Shown: positions 32,314-41,563, counted from the first letter of the stretch. The stretch is 64,000 bases of DNA from Gammaproteobacteria bacterium (GCA_026709225.1 JAPOTJ010000065.1:1-64000), one strand, 5' to 3'. Program-made: numbers and translations. Notes: a model not told the origin generated them from the letters alone.

Positions 32314-33842
32314 CTGGCTTGATCGGGCGCTGGCGGCGGCACGGCGCCTGCGATATCGAACTCCCACACGGCATCGCCAAAGCCATCGGGCACCATCCCG
32401 AGGTCGGTGCTCGTCGGGTGCTGCACGGCGATGACAAACTTGGTCGGTTCGGTCGGATGAAAAATCATGCCTGTGGACTCCGAGCCCGCCACCTGCATGC
32501 TCATGAAATGATCAATCGATTCGGCGACGCCATCGTTATCCATATCGCGCGCAAACCACACATCGCCGCCGACATCGCTGCGATTGGGCGCATCCTCAAC
32601 AATATAGATATTGCCTGAGGCGTCTTGGGCGAGGTTGTCGGGGGCATTGAGACCGCCAGTGGTGGGCGGCAAGCCAAGGTTCTTCGGTGTTGCGCGTGAA
32701 GCGAAGCTTCTAACATATGCCCGGTTGTCGCCGAGCATCTCAATCGACAGCACAGCGTGCTCAGCCGTTGTTGTCACGTACAGCACTTCGGAGCCGTTCT
32801 TGAGCGAGCCGACTTCCATGTCCTCAGGGCGGCCATAGGGCGTGCCACCGACATCGTCCGCTGCGGCGCGCCCGCCTCGGACAAGGCCGGCATCGTCTCG
32901 CGGGTCGATGGTCGGGCCGTCTCGAAACGGATCTGTCACGCCCTCGAGCGGTTTGCCGTCTTCGTCGGTGAGCGGAATCCAAGTCGCCGGTCCAAAGCGC
33001 GTCGCGCCCTCGTTCACTTCATCGTTCCACATGGCGCTGGCATCGCCGCCGGACGCGGCAAAGTCGTCAACAGACAGGACAAAGGTCTGCCCACCAGCCA
33101 TATAGTCGCCTGCCTGCTTCAAGCGCAGCGCATAAATCGAGCCGGAGTTCCATTCGTCGATGTAGTAGATGACGCGGTTGGGGTGCGCGCGGCTGAAATG
33201 GATGCCTTCGTGCGCCACGTTGGCGACGGTCTCGACAATGCGGTAGTCGCTGCCCTCGATGAGGGCGCTCGCCGTCGGGTCTTCCGGCGCGGGCGAGAGC
33301 GGGTTCATGATCTCTACGACCCGTCCCAGCCCAGCCCACTCCTCGCCGAGCCAGACTGTGCCGTTGGGCGTCCAGCGGGCTGGGTCGAAGGCTGCGAAGT
33401 CGTGCGCCCAACGATCACACGAGGATGGCTCGCATTCGCGCTTGCCGCCCGCCATCTGATCGCCAGCAAAGAGCAGTTCAGTCGTGTCAGTCAGGGTGTC
33501 GTGCCGCGACACGCCAGCGCCGAACGGCGTTTCGTGTGGGATGAAGATGTAGCGCCCGGTCGGCTCGTAGGCCATCATGTCGAACATTGACGAGATGTTG
33601 CCGGCATCGACTCGTTGGATCGATTGAGCAACATCGGCTTCGACTTCGCGCAAGCTCAGCAAGTTGCGCCCAATGACGCCAGCGGGCACCTGCCACGGTG
33701 AATTGAGTTCGTTGACGTGGTTTGGCGATGCAACCGCTGTGGATTGTATGAGTGGATTGAAAAAAGGGCCGGTGCCCGCCATCACAAGCGGTGTGATGGT
33801 CAAGGCACCGGCAAGGAACGCAGATCTTACGTGACGAATAAT
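32295..33842 (-). CDS. PhoX/DUF839-type secreted phosphatase-like protein
   Basis: A beta-propeller protein of the PhoX/DUF839 family, about 515 residues. Conserved pieces are YIFIPHETPFGAG, DRWAHDFAAFDPARWTPNGTVWLGEEW, VAHEGIHFSRAHPNRVIYYIDEW, YGRPEDMEV and NAPDNLAQDASGNIYIVED. The N-terminus IIRHVRSAFLAGALTITPLVMA is a signal peptide. No ATG, GTG or TTG precedes it after the TonB-receptor stop. ATT 33842 with GAGGAG 10 bp upstream is therefore proposed as start. The alternative is a GTG at 33965, overlapping the receptor gene by 103 bp. PhoX enzymes need Ca and Fe; whether this member is a phosphatase is uncertain. Confidence 0.8.
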   Translation of the reverse strand: MIRHVRSAFLAGALTITPLVMAGTGPFFNPLIQSTAVASPNHVNELNSPWQVPAGVIGRNLLSLREVEADVAQSIQRVDAGNISSMFDMMAYEPTGRYIFIPHETPFGAGVSRHDTLTDTTELLFAGDQMAGGKRECEPSSCDRWAHDFAAFDPARWTPNGTVWLGEEWAGLGRVVEIMNPLSPAPEDPTASALIEGSDYRIVETVANVAHEGIHFSRAHPNRVIYYIDEWNSGSIYALRLKQAGDYMAGGQTFVLSVDDFAASGGDASAMWNDEVNEGATRFGPATWIPLTDEDGKPLEGVTDPFRDGPTIDPRDDAGLVRGGRAAADDVGGTPYGRPEDMEVGSLKNGSEVLYVTTTAEHAVLSIEMLGDNRAYVRSFASRATPKNLGLPPTTGGLNAPDNLAQDASGNIYIVEDAPNRSDVGGDVWFARDMDNDGVAESIDHFMSMQVAGSESTGMIFHPTEPTKFVIAVQHPTSTDLGMVPDGFGDAVWEFDIAGAVPPPAPDQASQSSTD

Positions 33843-33862
33843 GTTGGCTCGACTCCTCGTTC

Positions 33863-36625
33863 TTAGAACTTCATCTTCACGCCAATCGCGAAGCGGCGGC
33901 CATGATTGTACAACCCGATCGGACGGCCTTCGTCCGCCGTATGATTTTCGCGGCTTGCGTACCACTCGATTTCTTCGTCAGTCATATTCAGGACTTGGAA
34001 CAGGACTTGAATGTCGTCCGTCACATGATAGCTGGAGTTGAAGTCGAGTGACCCGTAATCGCCTTTGTAGCCGATCAGTCCGCGGCTGACACCAGGCCCG
34101 ATGCCAAGCTCGTTGGCTTCCGCCGCTACCGCTCCAATCGTCTGCGCGTTTGACTGCAGGTTCGCTCCGGCCAAGTGGTTCGAGGCGTACTCCGAGCGGA
34201 ATGTGTAGGACAAGCGCGCCGCAAGACCGTATCCCTCATAGTAAACCGTCGCGTTCCAGGTATCTTCCGAATGCCCGAAGAACACAGCTTCCCGACCTGC
34301 TTCCGTCAGCGCTTCGGTTGGGTTCACGTCCGCTTCCGAGCTGGTGTAGTTCGCCGTTACGCCGAATCCGTAGGCAATGTCCTGCTGATAGTTGATCTCG
34401 AAGCCGTCAAGGGTGAGGCCTTCGCCGTTGATTGGCCGCTCGATCGTAAACATCGGATTTGTCTCGACCTCATTGCCATCGCCATCAAGCGTCCAATAGA
34501 GGCGATTGTCTGTAAATGACTCCAAATCGATGTACGAATCGACATCCTTTGTGAACCAGGTGAACGCAAGCACCGAAGAATCATTGAAATACCACTCAGC
34601 AGAGAGATCAAATTGGGTTGAGCGATATGGCTCAAGGTCCGGATTGCCCTCGAACGCAGTGCAGCCTCTGCTGCCGCAGTTGCGCGTCTCAATCGGCGCG
34701 ATACTCACGTAGTTCGGGCGAGCCATCACTTCTGCCGCGGCAAAGCGCAGCACCACGTCTTCAATACCCTCGTAGGCGAGGTTGAAGCTTGGCAGAATGT
34801 CGGTGTAGTCGTTTTCTGTGATCGCAGGCCGAATCGCGCCACGTCGCTCCGCATTGAAGTTGCGACCCGTATATCGAGAGGCCTCTGCATCAGTGCTCGT
34901 GCTCACCCAGCGCAGTCCGATGTTGCCGCGGAAGTCGCCAGTTTCGAAGTTGCCTTGCACATAGGCGCTGGTCACTTCCTCGGTCACGCTGTAGCGGTCG
35001 TTCGGGTCGTTCCACGAGGAATTTCCGGTGCCTTCGGCTTCGGGGATGCCGTTTTGCCATGCCTCTAGCGCAGCGATATCGAAGTACCACATTTGCGTCG
35101 GCACGTTACCGACCTCAAAATCAGTCACCCGACCGCCAGTGGTGAACTGCGCCAAGGTACCTTCTTCGACGAAATCTCGCTTCACGCGGCTTGCGCCCTT
35201 GTTGTAGTCGCGGAATTTGATGCCCGCTTCGACGCTCGAAAAGAAAGCGTTGTTTAGCATGAACTCAGCATCGGCCTGCACGAATGTCGCATCGGAATCG
35301 TTGCGGATGGTGTTGATGTGAGAGTAGTAGAACCGATAGTCGTCAGGCGTGAGGCCAGCATCGACCGTGTGTTCCATGATGCCGGAGGACATATCGAAAC
35401 TCAGCGTTGACGGCGCGGAGAACTGACCAGCCTTATCAATCGTCATGCCGTCGGCAAAACTGTGGCCTGCTTGCACTGTCACCGTGTAGTTGTCTCGGTC
35501 TAGCGTCGCTTCTAGGTTAAAGGCAGTGGTTTCAACCTCATCTGAGTAGATGCCTGTGTCATACACGCTCGAGCCCCAGTTGACATTGGCGCAGCATTCG
35601 ATAAAGTCGCCTGAAACTGCAGTACCGTCTATACCCGTCACAAAATTATGCGGACGACCGAACAGACCTTGAATATTGAAGCCAAATGCGTAGATGCCTT
35701 GCGATTCGGTTTCCGTGACCGAGTTCAATGCCGAGAGGGTGATATTTAGATCGTCGCGTGGCGCAAACTGTAGGGTGACGAAAGGCGTGCTCAGTTTGCG
35801 GTCGGCATCATAGCGATTTGCGCCGACTCGGGCTGGCATACGGTGTCTTTCACCATCGCCGTTGTAGTCAATAAGCGCAAAGTAGCCAGCCGTGTTGCGC
35901 TTGGAGTCCATGAGCGTTGCGCTATCTCTGTAGACGTAGGCGACGTTGACGCCAAACGTTTCAGCATCGTTCTTCCAGTTGTACAAGCCGGAGATGTGCG
36001 GCTGATTTTCATCAGCGTTCTCGAAATGGAATAGTCTCGCTGAAACGGCACCCGAATTGGCGTCGGCATCGAGCGGCTTGCGCGTTCTGACAATCACAGT
36101 GCCACCCATGGAGCCTTCGTCGATACTCGCCTCCGGCGACTTGTAGATCTCTAGCGTGTCAACAATCTCGGTCGGCAGCAGGTAGTAGTTAAAGCTTCGG
36201 TCGCGGAGTTCGGTGCGCCTGTTGCTCGCAGTGCCCGTTGCAATCTGCTGACCATTGAGCAGCGCCAAGTTCAGGTGCGACGGCGTGCCGCGAATACTGA
36301 TGCGAACCCCCTCGCCATCGCGCTCGTCCTTCTCGACTTGCACGCCGGTGACGCGCTGCAAGGCGTCGGCGACATTCACGTCGGGGAATTGACCGATGTC
36401 TTCGGCTGACACCGCATCAACAATGGCGTCCGCGTCTCGTTTGATAGCGATGTTCCGCTTCAGCGAGTCGCGGTAGCCGACGACGACAATCTCTTCAACG
36501 ACTTCGGCTTCATCGTCTGTGTCGGACTCTTGCGCCTGTGCCACAAGCGCCAAGCTCGAAGCCGCCAGTAAGAAGGTGACCTTTGACAGGGTCATTGATT
36601 CACTCCATCCTCTGATCTGTTTCAT
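33863..36625 (-). CDS. TonB-dependent receptor (TIGR01782 type)
   Basis: A 920-residue outer-membrane receptor. The signal peptide lies around residues 11-32 (LSKVTFLLAASSLALVAQAQ), followed by a TonB box EEIVVVGYR, and a plug with IVDAVSAEDIGQFPDVNVADALQRVTGVQ and VRISIRG. A 22-strand type barrel ends in the aromatic residue of RRFAIGVKMKF. The TIGR01782 group is typical of carbohydrate uptake in Caulobacter/Xanthomonas-like bacteria. It is divergent from the amino-sugar kinase gene with shared operators, so it probably imports GlcNAc/MurNAc-containing oligomers. ATG 36625 and ATG 36595 are both plausible. Confidence 0.92.
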   Translation of the reverse strand: MKQIRGWSESMTLSKVTFLLAASSLALVAQAQESDTDDEAEVVEEIVVVGYRDSLKRNIAIKRDADAIVDAVSAEDIGQFPDVNVADALQRVTGVQVEKDERDGEGVRISIRGTPSHLNLALLNGQQIATGTASNRRTELRDRSFNYYLLPTEIVDTLEIYKSPEASIDEGSMGGTVIVRTRKPLDADANSGAVSARLFHFENADENQPHISGLYNWKNDAETFGVNVAYVYRDSATLMDSKRNTAGYFALIDYNGDGERHRMPARVGANRYDADRKLSTPFVTLQFAPRDDLNITLSALNSVTETESQGIYAFGFNIQGLFGRPHNFVTGIDGTAVSGDFIECCANVNWGSSVYDTGIYSDEVETTAFNLEATLDRDNYTVTVQAGHSFADGMTIDKAGQFSAPSTLSFDMSSGIMEHTVDAGLTPDDYRFYYSHINTIRNDSDATFVQADAEFMLNNAFFSSVEAGIKFRDYNKGASRVKRDFVEEGTLAQFTTGGRVTDFEVGNVPTQMWYFDIAALEAWQNGIPEAEGTGNSSWNDPNDRYSVTEEVTSAYVQGNFETGDFRGNIGLRWVSTSTDAEASRYTGRNFNAERRGAIRPAITENDYTDILPSFNLAYEGIEDVVLRFAAAEVMARPNYVSIAPIETRNCGSRGCTAFEGNPDLEPYRSTQFDLSAEWYFNDSSVLAFTWFTKDVDSYIDLESFTDNRLYWTLDGDGNEVETNPMFTIERPINGEGLTLDGFEINYQQDIAYGFGVTANYTSSEADVNPTEALTEAGREAVFFGHSEDTWNATVYYEGYGLAARLSYTFRSEYASNHLAGANLQSNAQTIGAVAAEANELGIGPGVSRGLIGYKGDYGSLDFNSSYHVTDDIQVLFQVLNMTDEEIEWYASRENHTADEGRPIGLYNHGRRFAIGVKMKF

Positions 36626-36686
36626 TCCTCTCCTCCGGTTTGTCTATGATGTGAACTTTCGCGCAAAATCAGGACGCGCTCCGTTG

Positions 36687-36739
36687 TATTGGTCTTTATA
36701 CACGTTTTACTTTGGTTTGACAAAACCATATGACCAATA
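36687..36739. promoter_or_regulatory. Operator cluster between TonB receptor and kinase genes
   Basis: TATTGGTC (36687-36694) and its inverted copy GACCAATA (36732-36739) flank a perfect dyad TGGTTT-GACA-AAACCA (36713-36728). The same GACCAATA lies in the murQ promoter. The half-site ATTGGTC fits operators of HutC-type GntR regulators such as NagR/DasR (TGGT...ACCA), and such a regulator is encoded in this cluster. The sites overlap both divergent promoters, so repression is expected. Confidence 0.65.
36695..36723 (-). promoter_or_regulatory. Promoter of the TonB receptor gene
   Basis: On the minus strand TTGTCA (36723-36718) and TATAAA (36700-36695) are exactly 17 bp apart. The -35 lies inside the TGGTTT/AAACCA dyad and the -10 abuts a TATTGGTC site, so the regulator would block polymerase directly. 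The leader is about 65 nt. Confidence 0.7.
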
Positions 36740-36743
36740 TAGC
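36717..36743 (+). promoter_or_regulatory. Candidate promoter of the kinase gene
   Basis: TTGACA (36717-36722) is a perfect -35 on the plus strand. The -10 is poorer: TATAGC at 15-bp spacing or TAGCAT at 17. It overlaps the same dyad as the divergent promoter. ATG 36838 would have a leader of about 90 nt. Confidence 0.5.
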
Positions 36744-36837
36744 ATCAATGTGCGTCGTGAAGCGCCAAAAGACAGGCTCAAGATACGCTCAAAACTCGGT
36801 CACAGACAGCGACGCGGGAACAAGCAAACATCCACTC

Positions 36838-37695
36838 ATGCAGTATTTTCTTGGCATTGACGCTGGCGGCAGCCATTCACGGGCGCGGCTCACGAACCGT
36901 GACGGCAGCGTGCTTGGCGAAGGCATATCCGGCCCGGCGAATGCACGCATTGGACTTGATAGTCTTCGCGCGGTACTGATGTCCGTCACCTGCGAAGCGA
37001 TGGCCGCGGCCGGACTTGAAAAACGCCATCTGCCACTGATTACCGCGGGCATGGGCATCGCAGGCATCTCTCGGCCGGGTATGCCCGAAGCGGTCGCCGA
37101 ACTTGAATTCCCCTTTCATGCTGTGCATCTCGAATCCGATGCGGCTATTGCCAACCTGGGCGCACATCTCGGCGAGGACGGCGCAACGCTCGTGCTCGGC
37201 ACCGGCAGCGTCGGCTACATCAAGGTCGGCGATACCACAATCACCATCGGCGGCTACGGCTTTCCAATCTCCGACGAAGGCAGCGGCGCGGCGCTCGGCT
37301 TGAGCGCCATGCGGCACGCCTTGCGCGCCCTTGATGGCCGAACGAAACCCACAGCCTTGAGCGCAGCGGTGACTGAGCGATTCGACCACGACACCGGGCG
37401 CGCGATCACATGGATGGACGAAGCAACGCCTAGGGACTACGCGTCGTTCGCGCCCATGATCATGGACTACGCCGAGAAAAACGACGAGATTGCCCGTTCG
37501 ATCGTCGAGGATGCCGTCAAGCATGTCGAGCAGTTCATCGAAACGATTTTCGAGAAAGGCGCGCCGAGATGCGCCTTGGCCGGCGGATTGTCGCAGCGAC
37601 TACGGCCGTGGCTTCGAGAGCGCACTGCGGCGAAGCTGACCGACGCGAAAGGCGACTCGCGCGATGGCGCGCTGATCTTGGCACGCGGCGAATGA
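36838..37695 (+). CDS. BadF/BadG-type amino-sugar kinase
   Basis: A 285-residue member of the ASKHA fold. The phosphate-1 motif is YFLGIDAGGSHSRARLT, then GMGIAGISRPGM, ESDAAIANLGAH, phosphate-2 VLGTGSVGYI and DEGSGAALGLSA. The C-terminal adenosine motif is ALAGGLSQRL. The BadF/BadG group includes GlcNAc kinases and the MurNAc/GlcNAc kinase MurK. A kinase making MurNAc-6-phosphate is needed by MurQ in this cluster, so a dual MurNAc/GlcNAc role is plausible. ATG 36838 begins the fold. The stop is 5 bp from the convergent nagA end. Confidence 0.88.
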   Translation: MQYFLGIDAGGSHSRARLTNRDGSVLGEGISGPANARIGLDSLRAVLMSVTCEAMAAAGLEKRHLPLITAGMGIAGISRPGMPEAVAELEFPFHAVHLESDAAIANLGAHLGEDGATLVLGTGSVGYIKVGDTTITIGGYGFPISDEGSGAALGLSAMRHALRALDGRTKPTALSAAVTERFDHDTGRAITWMDEATPRDYASFAPMIMDYAEKNDEIARSIVEDAVKHVEQFIETIFEKGAPRCALAGGLSQRLRPWLRERTAAKLTDAKGDSRDGALILARGE

Positions 37696-37700
37696 GGCGA

Positions 37701-38840
37701 CTAGGCTTCGATCCCACCCATCCAGACTTGGCGGATTTCGAATTCGCTTGAGACTCGCAACAAATCAGCCACGTGGCCGGGCGCGATCGCACCCACTTCG
37801 GAGTCGATGCCAAGAAACGAACACGGCATGTGGCTCGCCATGCGAGATGCCTCTTCGATGCCGAGATCAAGCATTGCCATGGCGTTGCGCAGCGCTTGGA
37901 TCATAGACAGGGCGGCGCCCGCAAGCGTGCCATCTTCAGAGAGGCACGCGCCGCCAACGAACCTGATTCGTTGATCGCCGAGGTAAAAATGATCTGCATC
38001 CGCGCCGACGACCGGCATGGCATCCGTCACTAGCATGAGCTTTTTATCAGTCTTTGCGCGATGCGCGAGGCGCAGCATCGCGGGATGCACATGCTTGCCA
38101 TCGATAATGACTCCGCACCAAGCGCTTGACTCCAACGCGGCGGCAACGACGCCAGGACTGCGGGAGAGCATGGAGGGCATGGCGTTAAAAAGGTGTGTGA
38201 ACCCGGACGCGCCGGAGTCAAGGGCATTCAAGGTCTCATCATAGGTCGCTTGAGTATGACCAATGCAGACCTTGACACCGCGCTCCACCAGCTGCGAGAT
38301 CTGATCAAGATAGGCGCACTCCGGCGCGAGCGTCACTACGACTTGCGCGTGTTTGGCTGAAGTCAGGATAGCAACTGCCTCGTCCGAAAGCCGGCGCAAT
38401 TTGCGCGCATCGTGGATGCCTCTCTTCTCGACGTTCAGAAACGGGCCTTCGATGTGCACGCCTGCAATCCCGGGCGTGCCTCGCTCGACAGCCGCATCGA
38501 TGGCTAGAACAGCCTGTTCGACCTTGTCAAGATCATCGCTGATCAGGGTCGGCAGCAGTCGAGTCGTGCCGAACGCACGATGCGCCTTGGCAATCTTGAT
38601 CGCCGTCGCCGCGCTCGGCTCGTCATTGAAAAGCACACCGTCGCCGCCGTTGACCTGCACGTCCACAAAGCCGGGCAAGAGATAGTCGCCTTCAAGGTCA
38701 ATGATCTCGCTACGAGAGCGCTCGGCCGCCTCGGAGCACTGTACGTTGACGATGCGTCCGTCGCACACCTCCACCGCGCCATTCTCAAGAATCCCGCTTG
38801 ACGTGACGATGCGTCCGTTCCTAAAAACACGCCCTCCCAT
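37701..38840 (-). CDS. nagA: N-acetylglucosamine-6-phosphate deacetylase
   Basis: A 379-residue amidohydrolase giving GlcN-6-phosphate and acetate. Motifs are LLPGFVDVQVNGGDGV, GVHIEGPFLN (Glu131 metal ligand), CIGHTQATYDE (His195), FTHLFNAM (His216), VIIDGKHVHP, LVTDAMP with the catalytic Asp and GHVADLL near the end. It is the last gene of the murQ-gntR-nagB2-nagA operon, 9 bp after the deaminase gene. Confidence 0.95.
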   Translation of the reverse strand: MGGRVFRNGRIVTSSGILENGAVEVCDGRIVNVQCSEAAERSRSEIIDLEGDYLLPGFVDVQVNGGDGVLFNDEPSAATAIKIAKAHRAFGTTRLLPTLISDDLDKVEQAVLAIDAAVERGTPGIAGVHIEGPFLNVEKRGIHDARKLRRLSDEAVAILTSAKHAQVVVTLAPECAYLDQISQLVERGVKVCIGHTQATYDETLNALDSGASGFTHLFNAMPSMLSRSPGVVAAALESSAWCGVIIDGKHVHPAMLRLAHRAKTDKKLMLVTDAMPVVGADADHFYLGDQRIRFVGGACLSEDGTLAGAALSMIQALRNAMAMLDLGIEEASRMASHMPCSFLGIDSEVGAIAPGHVADLLRVSSEFEIRQVWMGGIEA

Positions 38841-38849
38841 GCGCGCCTC

Positions 38850-39920
38850 TTACAGCGTCCGCGTCACTTTGCTGAGATTTCTCGGGCGATCTGGGTCGAG
38901 ACCTCGTTCGAGCGCGAGCGCATTGGCGAACTTGTAGAAGGCTTGCAAGAAGATAAGCGGCTGCAAGTCAGTGCAGGCCGCGCGCGGCATCGGTAGGCAG
39001 ATGGCGTCTTTCACGGCATCGCCCGCCACCAGCACATTGGCGCCGCATTCGAGCAGGTCCGCGGACACCTCATCAATACTTTGTTGAGTGGCATCAAAGG
39101 TCGAGATGGCAATGACCGGAAAGCCCTCGTCAATCATCGACAAGGGGCCGTGGCGAACTTCTGCGGCACTGAAGCCCTCGGCATGAATCGTGCTGGTTTC
39201 CTTGAGTTTCAGCGCCGCTTCCTGCGCGCTCGCAAAACCAATGCCTCGGCTTAGCACCACTGCTTGGCGCGCTCCGCGCATCGGCGCACAGGCATGGGAC
39301 CAGTCGTGCGACCACGCTTCGGCGAGCGTCGAGGGCAGGCGAGCAAAGGCTTCTCGCGCGCGCGAATCACCTCTCCACTCGGCGCAGAGATGATAGATGG
39401 CAGACATGGTGCCAATGCAGGACTTGGTGGCGGGAACACTGACCTCCGCACCGACATTGATCGGCAGCACATCGTCCGCAAGGCCGGCGAGCGGGCTCGC
39501 TTCGTCGTTGACGACGGCGAGCACGTGTGCACCGCCCGCTTTCGCCGCCTCGCACGCGCTCAAGATATCCGGGCTTCGTCCGGATTGGGAAATGGCGATG
39601 AATGCGGCGCCTTGGAGATGGGTCTTGGCGGCATACACCGAGGCCACCGAGGGCGCGAACGAGCAGCAAGCCAGCCCCATTCTCGTTTCAAAAAGATATT
39701 TCGCATAGGTCGCTGCATGGTCAGAACTGCCGCGCGCGCAGGTGACGACGAACTTGGGTGAAATACGCTTGAGCTTTTGCGCGATACGCTCGAGGCGTGC
39801 GGCATTGCGCAGCTGCTGTCCGATTCGTTCGGGAATTTCGGCGGTTTCCTGATACATCTTGGTGGCTGAGACATCGGCTTTCGCAGAGGAAAGGCTGTCG
39901 GGTGCGAGATTCGTCTTCAT
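38850..39920 (-). CDS. SIS-domain glucosamine-6-phosphate deaminase, NagB-II type
   Basis: A 356-residue protein with two SIS domains, resembling the isomerase half of GlmS without its glutaminase domain. Motifs are TCARGSSDHAATYAKYLFE, AISQSGRSPDIL, VPATKSCIGTM, VLSRGIGFASAQEAALKLKE and AAEVRHGPLSMI. Such stand-alone proteins replace NagB and turn GlcN-6-phosphate into fructose-6-phosphate and ammonia. It overlaps the gntR stop by 4 bp and precedes nagA, giving a complete GlcNAc-6P route. Confidence 0.9.
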   Translation of the reverse strand: MKTNLAPDSLSSAKADVSATKMYQETAEIPERIGQQLRNAARLERIAQKLKRISPKFVVTCARGSSDHAATYAKYLFETRMGLACCSFAPSVASVYAAKTHLQGAAFIAISQSGRSPDILSACEAAKAGGAHVLAVVNDEASPLAGLADDVLPINVGAEVSVPATKSCIGTMSAIYHLCAEWRGDSRAREAFARLPSTLAEAWSHDWSHACAPMRGARQAVVLSRGIGFASAQEAALKLKETSTIHAEGFSAAEVRHGPLSMIDEGFPVIAISTFDATQQSIDEVSADLLECGANVLVAGDAVKDAICLPMPRAACTDLQPLIFLQAFYKFANALALERGLDPDRPRNLSKVTRTL

Positions 39921-40636
39921 CGTATGTCCGTGACAAATTCATAGCGATCACCGCGATATGCCGAGCGCGTGAACTCAATCGGGGTGCCGTCGTCGAGCCA
40001 AGTCACGCGCTCGATGCGCAACACTTCGCTGTTCTCCTGGATCGATAGAAGTCCTGCCTCGGTCGGCGAAGCGAGCGACGCGCGCACTGTCTGACGCCCG
40101 CGCTGCGGCCTGTTGCCTTGAGTCTCAAGCGCCGCGTAGAGCGAATCTCCAATCTCTTCGATGGGCGGCAGGTGCGCCTTGGCGACGACGGCATGTTCAA
40201 TCGCAAGCGGATCGCCGCCTGAGAGCCGCACGCGACCAAGCCGAGCGACCATTGACGAGGCGGACACATGCAGTTTCGCCGCTTCCTCCCGCGTTGGATT
40301 GGCGTAGTTCTTGACCAGCCAGATCGAGCCGGGCGCTTCGCCGCGCGCCTTGGTATCTTCCGTGAATCCGCCAAGATAGGTGGCTGGCATTTCAATGCGC
40401 TCGGCAACGAATGTGCCCGACCCCTGCTTGCGCCGCAGCAATCCTTCGTCAATGAGTTGATCGACGGCTTTGCGGATGGTCACGCGCGAAGCGCCGGTGA
40501 GATCGCAGAGATCCCGTTCGGAGGGAAGCGCATCTCCTGTCGCGATGTCGCCGTCGCGAATCTGGGTACGGATGGTCTTTGCGATTTGAATATATTTCGG
40601 CGTGCTGCTGTTCTTGACGGTGGAAAGATCAATCAT
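39917..40636 (-). CDS. GntR-family (HutC/NagR-type) regulator
   Basis: A 239-residue regulator. The N-terminal winged helix (YIQIAKTIRTQIRDGDIATG, LPSERDLCDLTGASRVTIRK, GLLRRKQGSGTFV) spans residues 15-75, and a UTRA effector domain at about 90-235 ends in TPIEFTRSAYRGDRYEFV. In this subfamily amino-sugar phosphates are common effectors. It is encoded inside the operon, overlapping both neighbours by 4 bp. It is the likely reader of the TATTGGTC sites at 36.7 and 41.6 kb. Confidence 0.92.
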   Translation of the reverse strand: MIDLSTVKNSSTPKYIQIAKTIRTQIRDGDIATGDALPSERDLCDLTGASRVTIRKAVDQLIDEGLLRRKQGSGTFVAERIEMPATYLGGFTEDTKARGEAPGSIWLVKNYANPTREEAAKLHVSASSMVARLGRVRLSGGDPLAIEHAVVAKAHLPPIEEIGDSLYAALETQGNRPQRGRQTVRASLASPTEAGLLSIQENSEVLRIERVTWLDDGTPIEFTRSAYRGDRYEFVTDIR

Positions 40637-41556
40637 TTTGCCGCTCCTTTGGCTGAAAGACGCCCGTTCAATTCATCCATCGCGTCGCGCAGGTTGCCGT
40701 CGCAGCGGCCGAGCAGGCGCATCGCTTCGTCGAGCGCGACGCCGCGCGCATGCAGCGCACCGAGCTTGATACTGTCGTTCGCAGCCGCAAGCGACGCTTC
40801 GGCCGCCGCTTTGCCAACGCCAGCGAGCTGCTCGATGATCTCCACCGCGCGCGCTTTCAGCTTCTGATTGGAAATGACCATGTCCACCATCCGCCCGCGG
40901 CAGACACGTCCGCAGCGAATCATCGTGGCGGTCGAGAACAGGTTCAAGATGACCTTCTGCGCGGTGCCAGCCTTCATGCGCGTGGAGCCGGCAATCACTT
41001 CGCTGCCGGTCTCGGCGCAAATGCCGATCTCAGATGTATCTAGCAGCGGCGACGGGCGATTGTTCGCAATGCCAATGGTCAACGCGCCAGCATCGTTGCC
41101 TTGTGCTATGGCGCTGAGCGTGTAGGGTGTGCGTCCGCTCGCGGCAACGCCAACGAGCACATCATTCGAGGTGATTTCGATGTTGGCCAGATCACGCGCT
41201 GCAGCGTCGCGATCATCTTCGGCAAGTTCAACGCTGCCGATGAGCGCGTCCTCGCCGCCTGCAAGCGCGTAGGCGACGCGCGCTGCCGACCAGCCGAAAG
41301 TCGGGGTAAGTTCGATGCCGTCTTGCACGGCGATTCTTCCCGACGTGCCGGCGCCGGCATAGACAAGCCGTCCACCTTGAAGCAAGCGCGCGGCTGTCTC
41401 CTCCGCAGCGCGTGCGATGGCAGCTAATTCCGGGCCGACAGCGGCGATCGCCGACAGCTGGCTGTCGAACATGGCGCTCACGGCGCTCACAGTGGACCAG
41501 CGATCAATATCCGCAAATCGCTCGCTCGCGCTTTCCGTTGGGGTTGCTTGGTTCAT
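40633..41556 (-). CDS. murQ: N-acetylmuramic acid 6-phosphate etherase
   Basis: A 307-residue SIS-fold etherase that splits MurNAc-6-phosphate into GlcNAc-6-phosphate and D-lactate. Motifs are LVYAGAGTSGRIAVQDGIELTPTF (catalytic-Glu region, in part), GVAASGRTPYTL, SEVIAGSTRMKAGTAQKV and KLKARAVEIIEQLAG, with the typical C-terminal helix AMRLLGRCDGNLRDAM. ATG 41556 is chosen: the -10 box lies 7 nt upstream and conservation begins there. It is the first gene of the operon with gntR, nagB-II and nagA. Confidence 0.95.
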   Translation of the reverse strand: MNQATPTESASERFADIDRWSTVSAVSAMFDSQLSAIAAVGPELAAIARAAEETAARLLQGGRLVYAGAGTSGRIAVQDGIELTPTFGWSAARVAYALAGGEDALIGSVELAEDDRDAAARDLANIEITSNDVLVGVAASGRTPYTLSAIAQGNDAGALTIGIANNRPSPLLDTSEIGICAETGSEVIAGSTRMKAGTAQKVILNLFSTATMIRCGRVCRGRMVDMVISNQKLKARAVEIIEQLAGVGKAAAEASLAAANDSIKLGALHARGVALDEAMRLLGRCDGNLRDAMDELNGRLSAKGAAK

Positions 41557-41563
41557 CGCCGGT

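Noticed and set aside
32757..33590. Antisense open frame opposite the PhoX-like gene
   Set aside because: No recognisable motif; the sense strand encodes the conserved beta-propeller.
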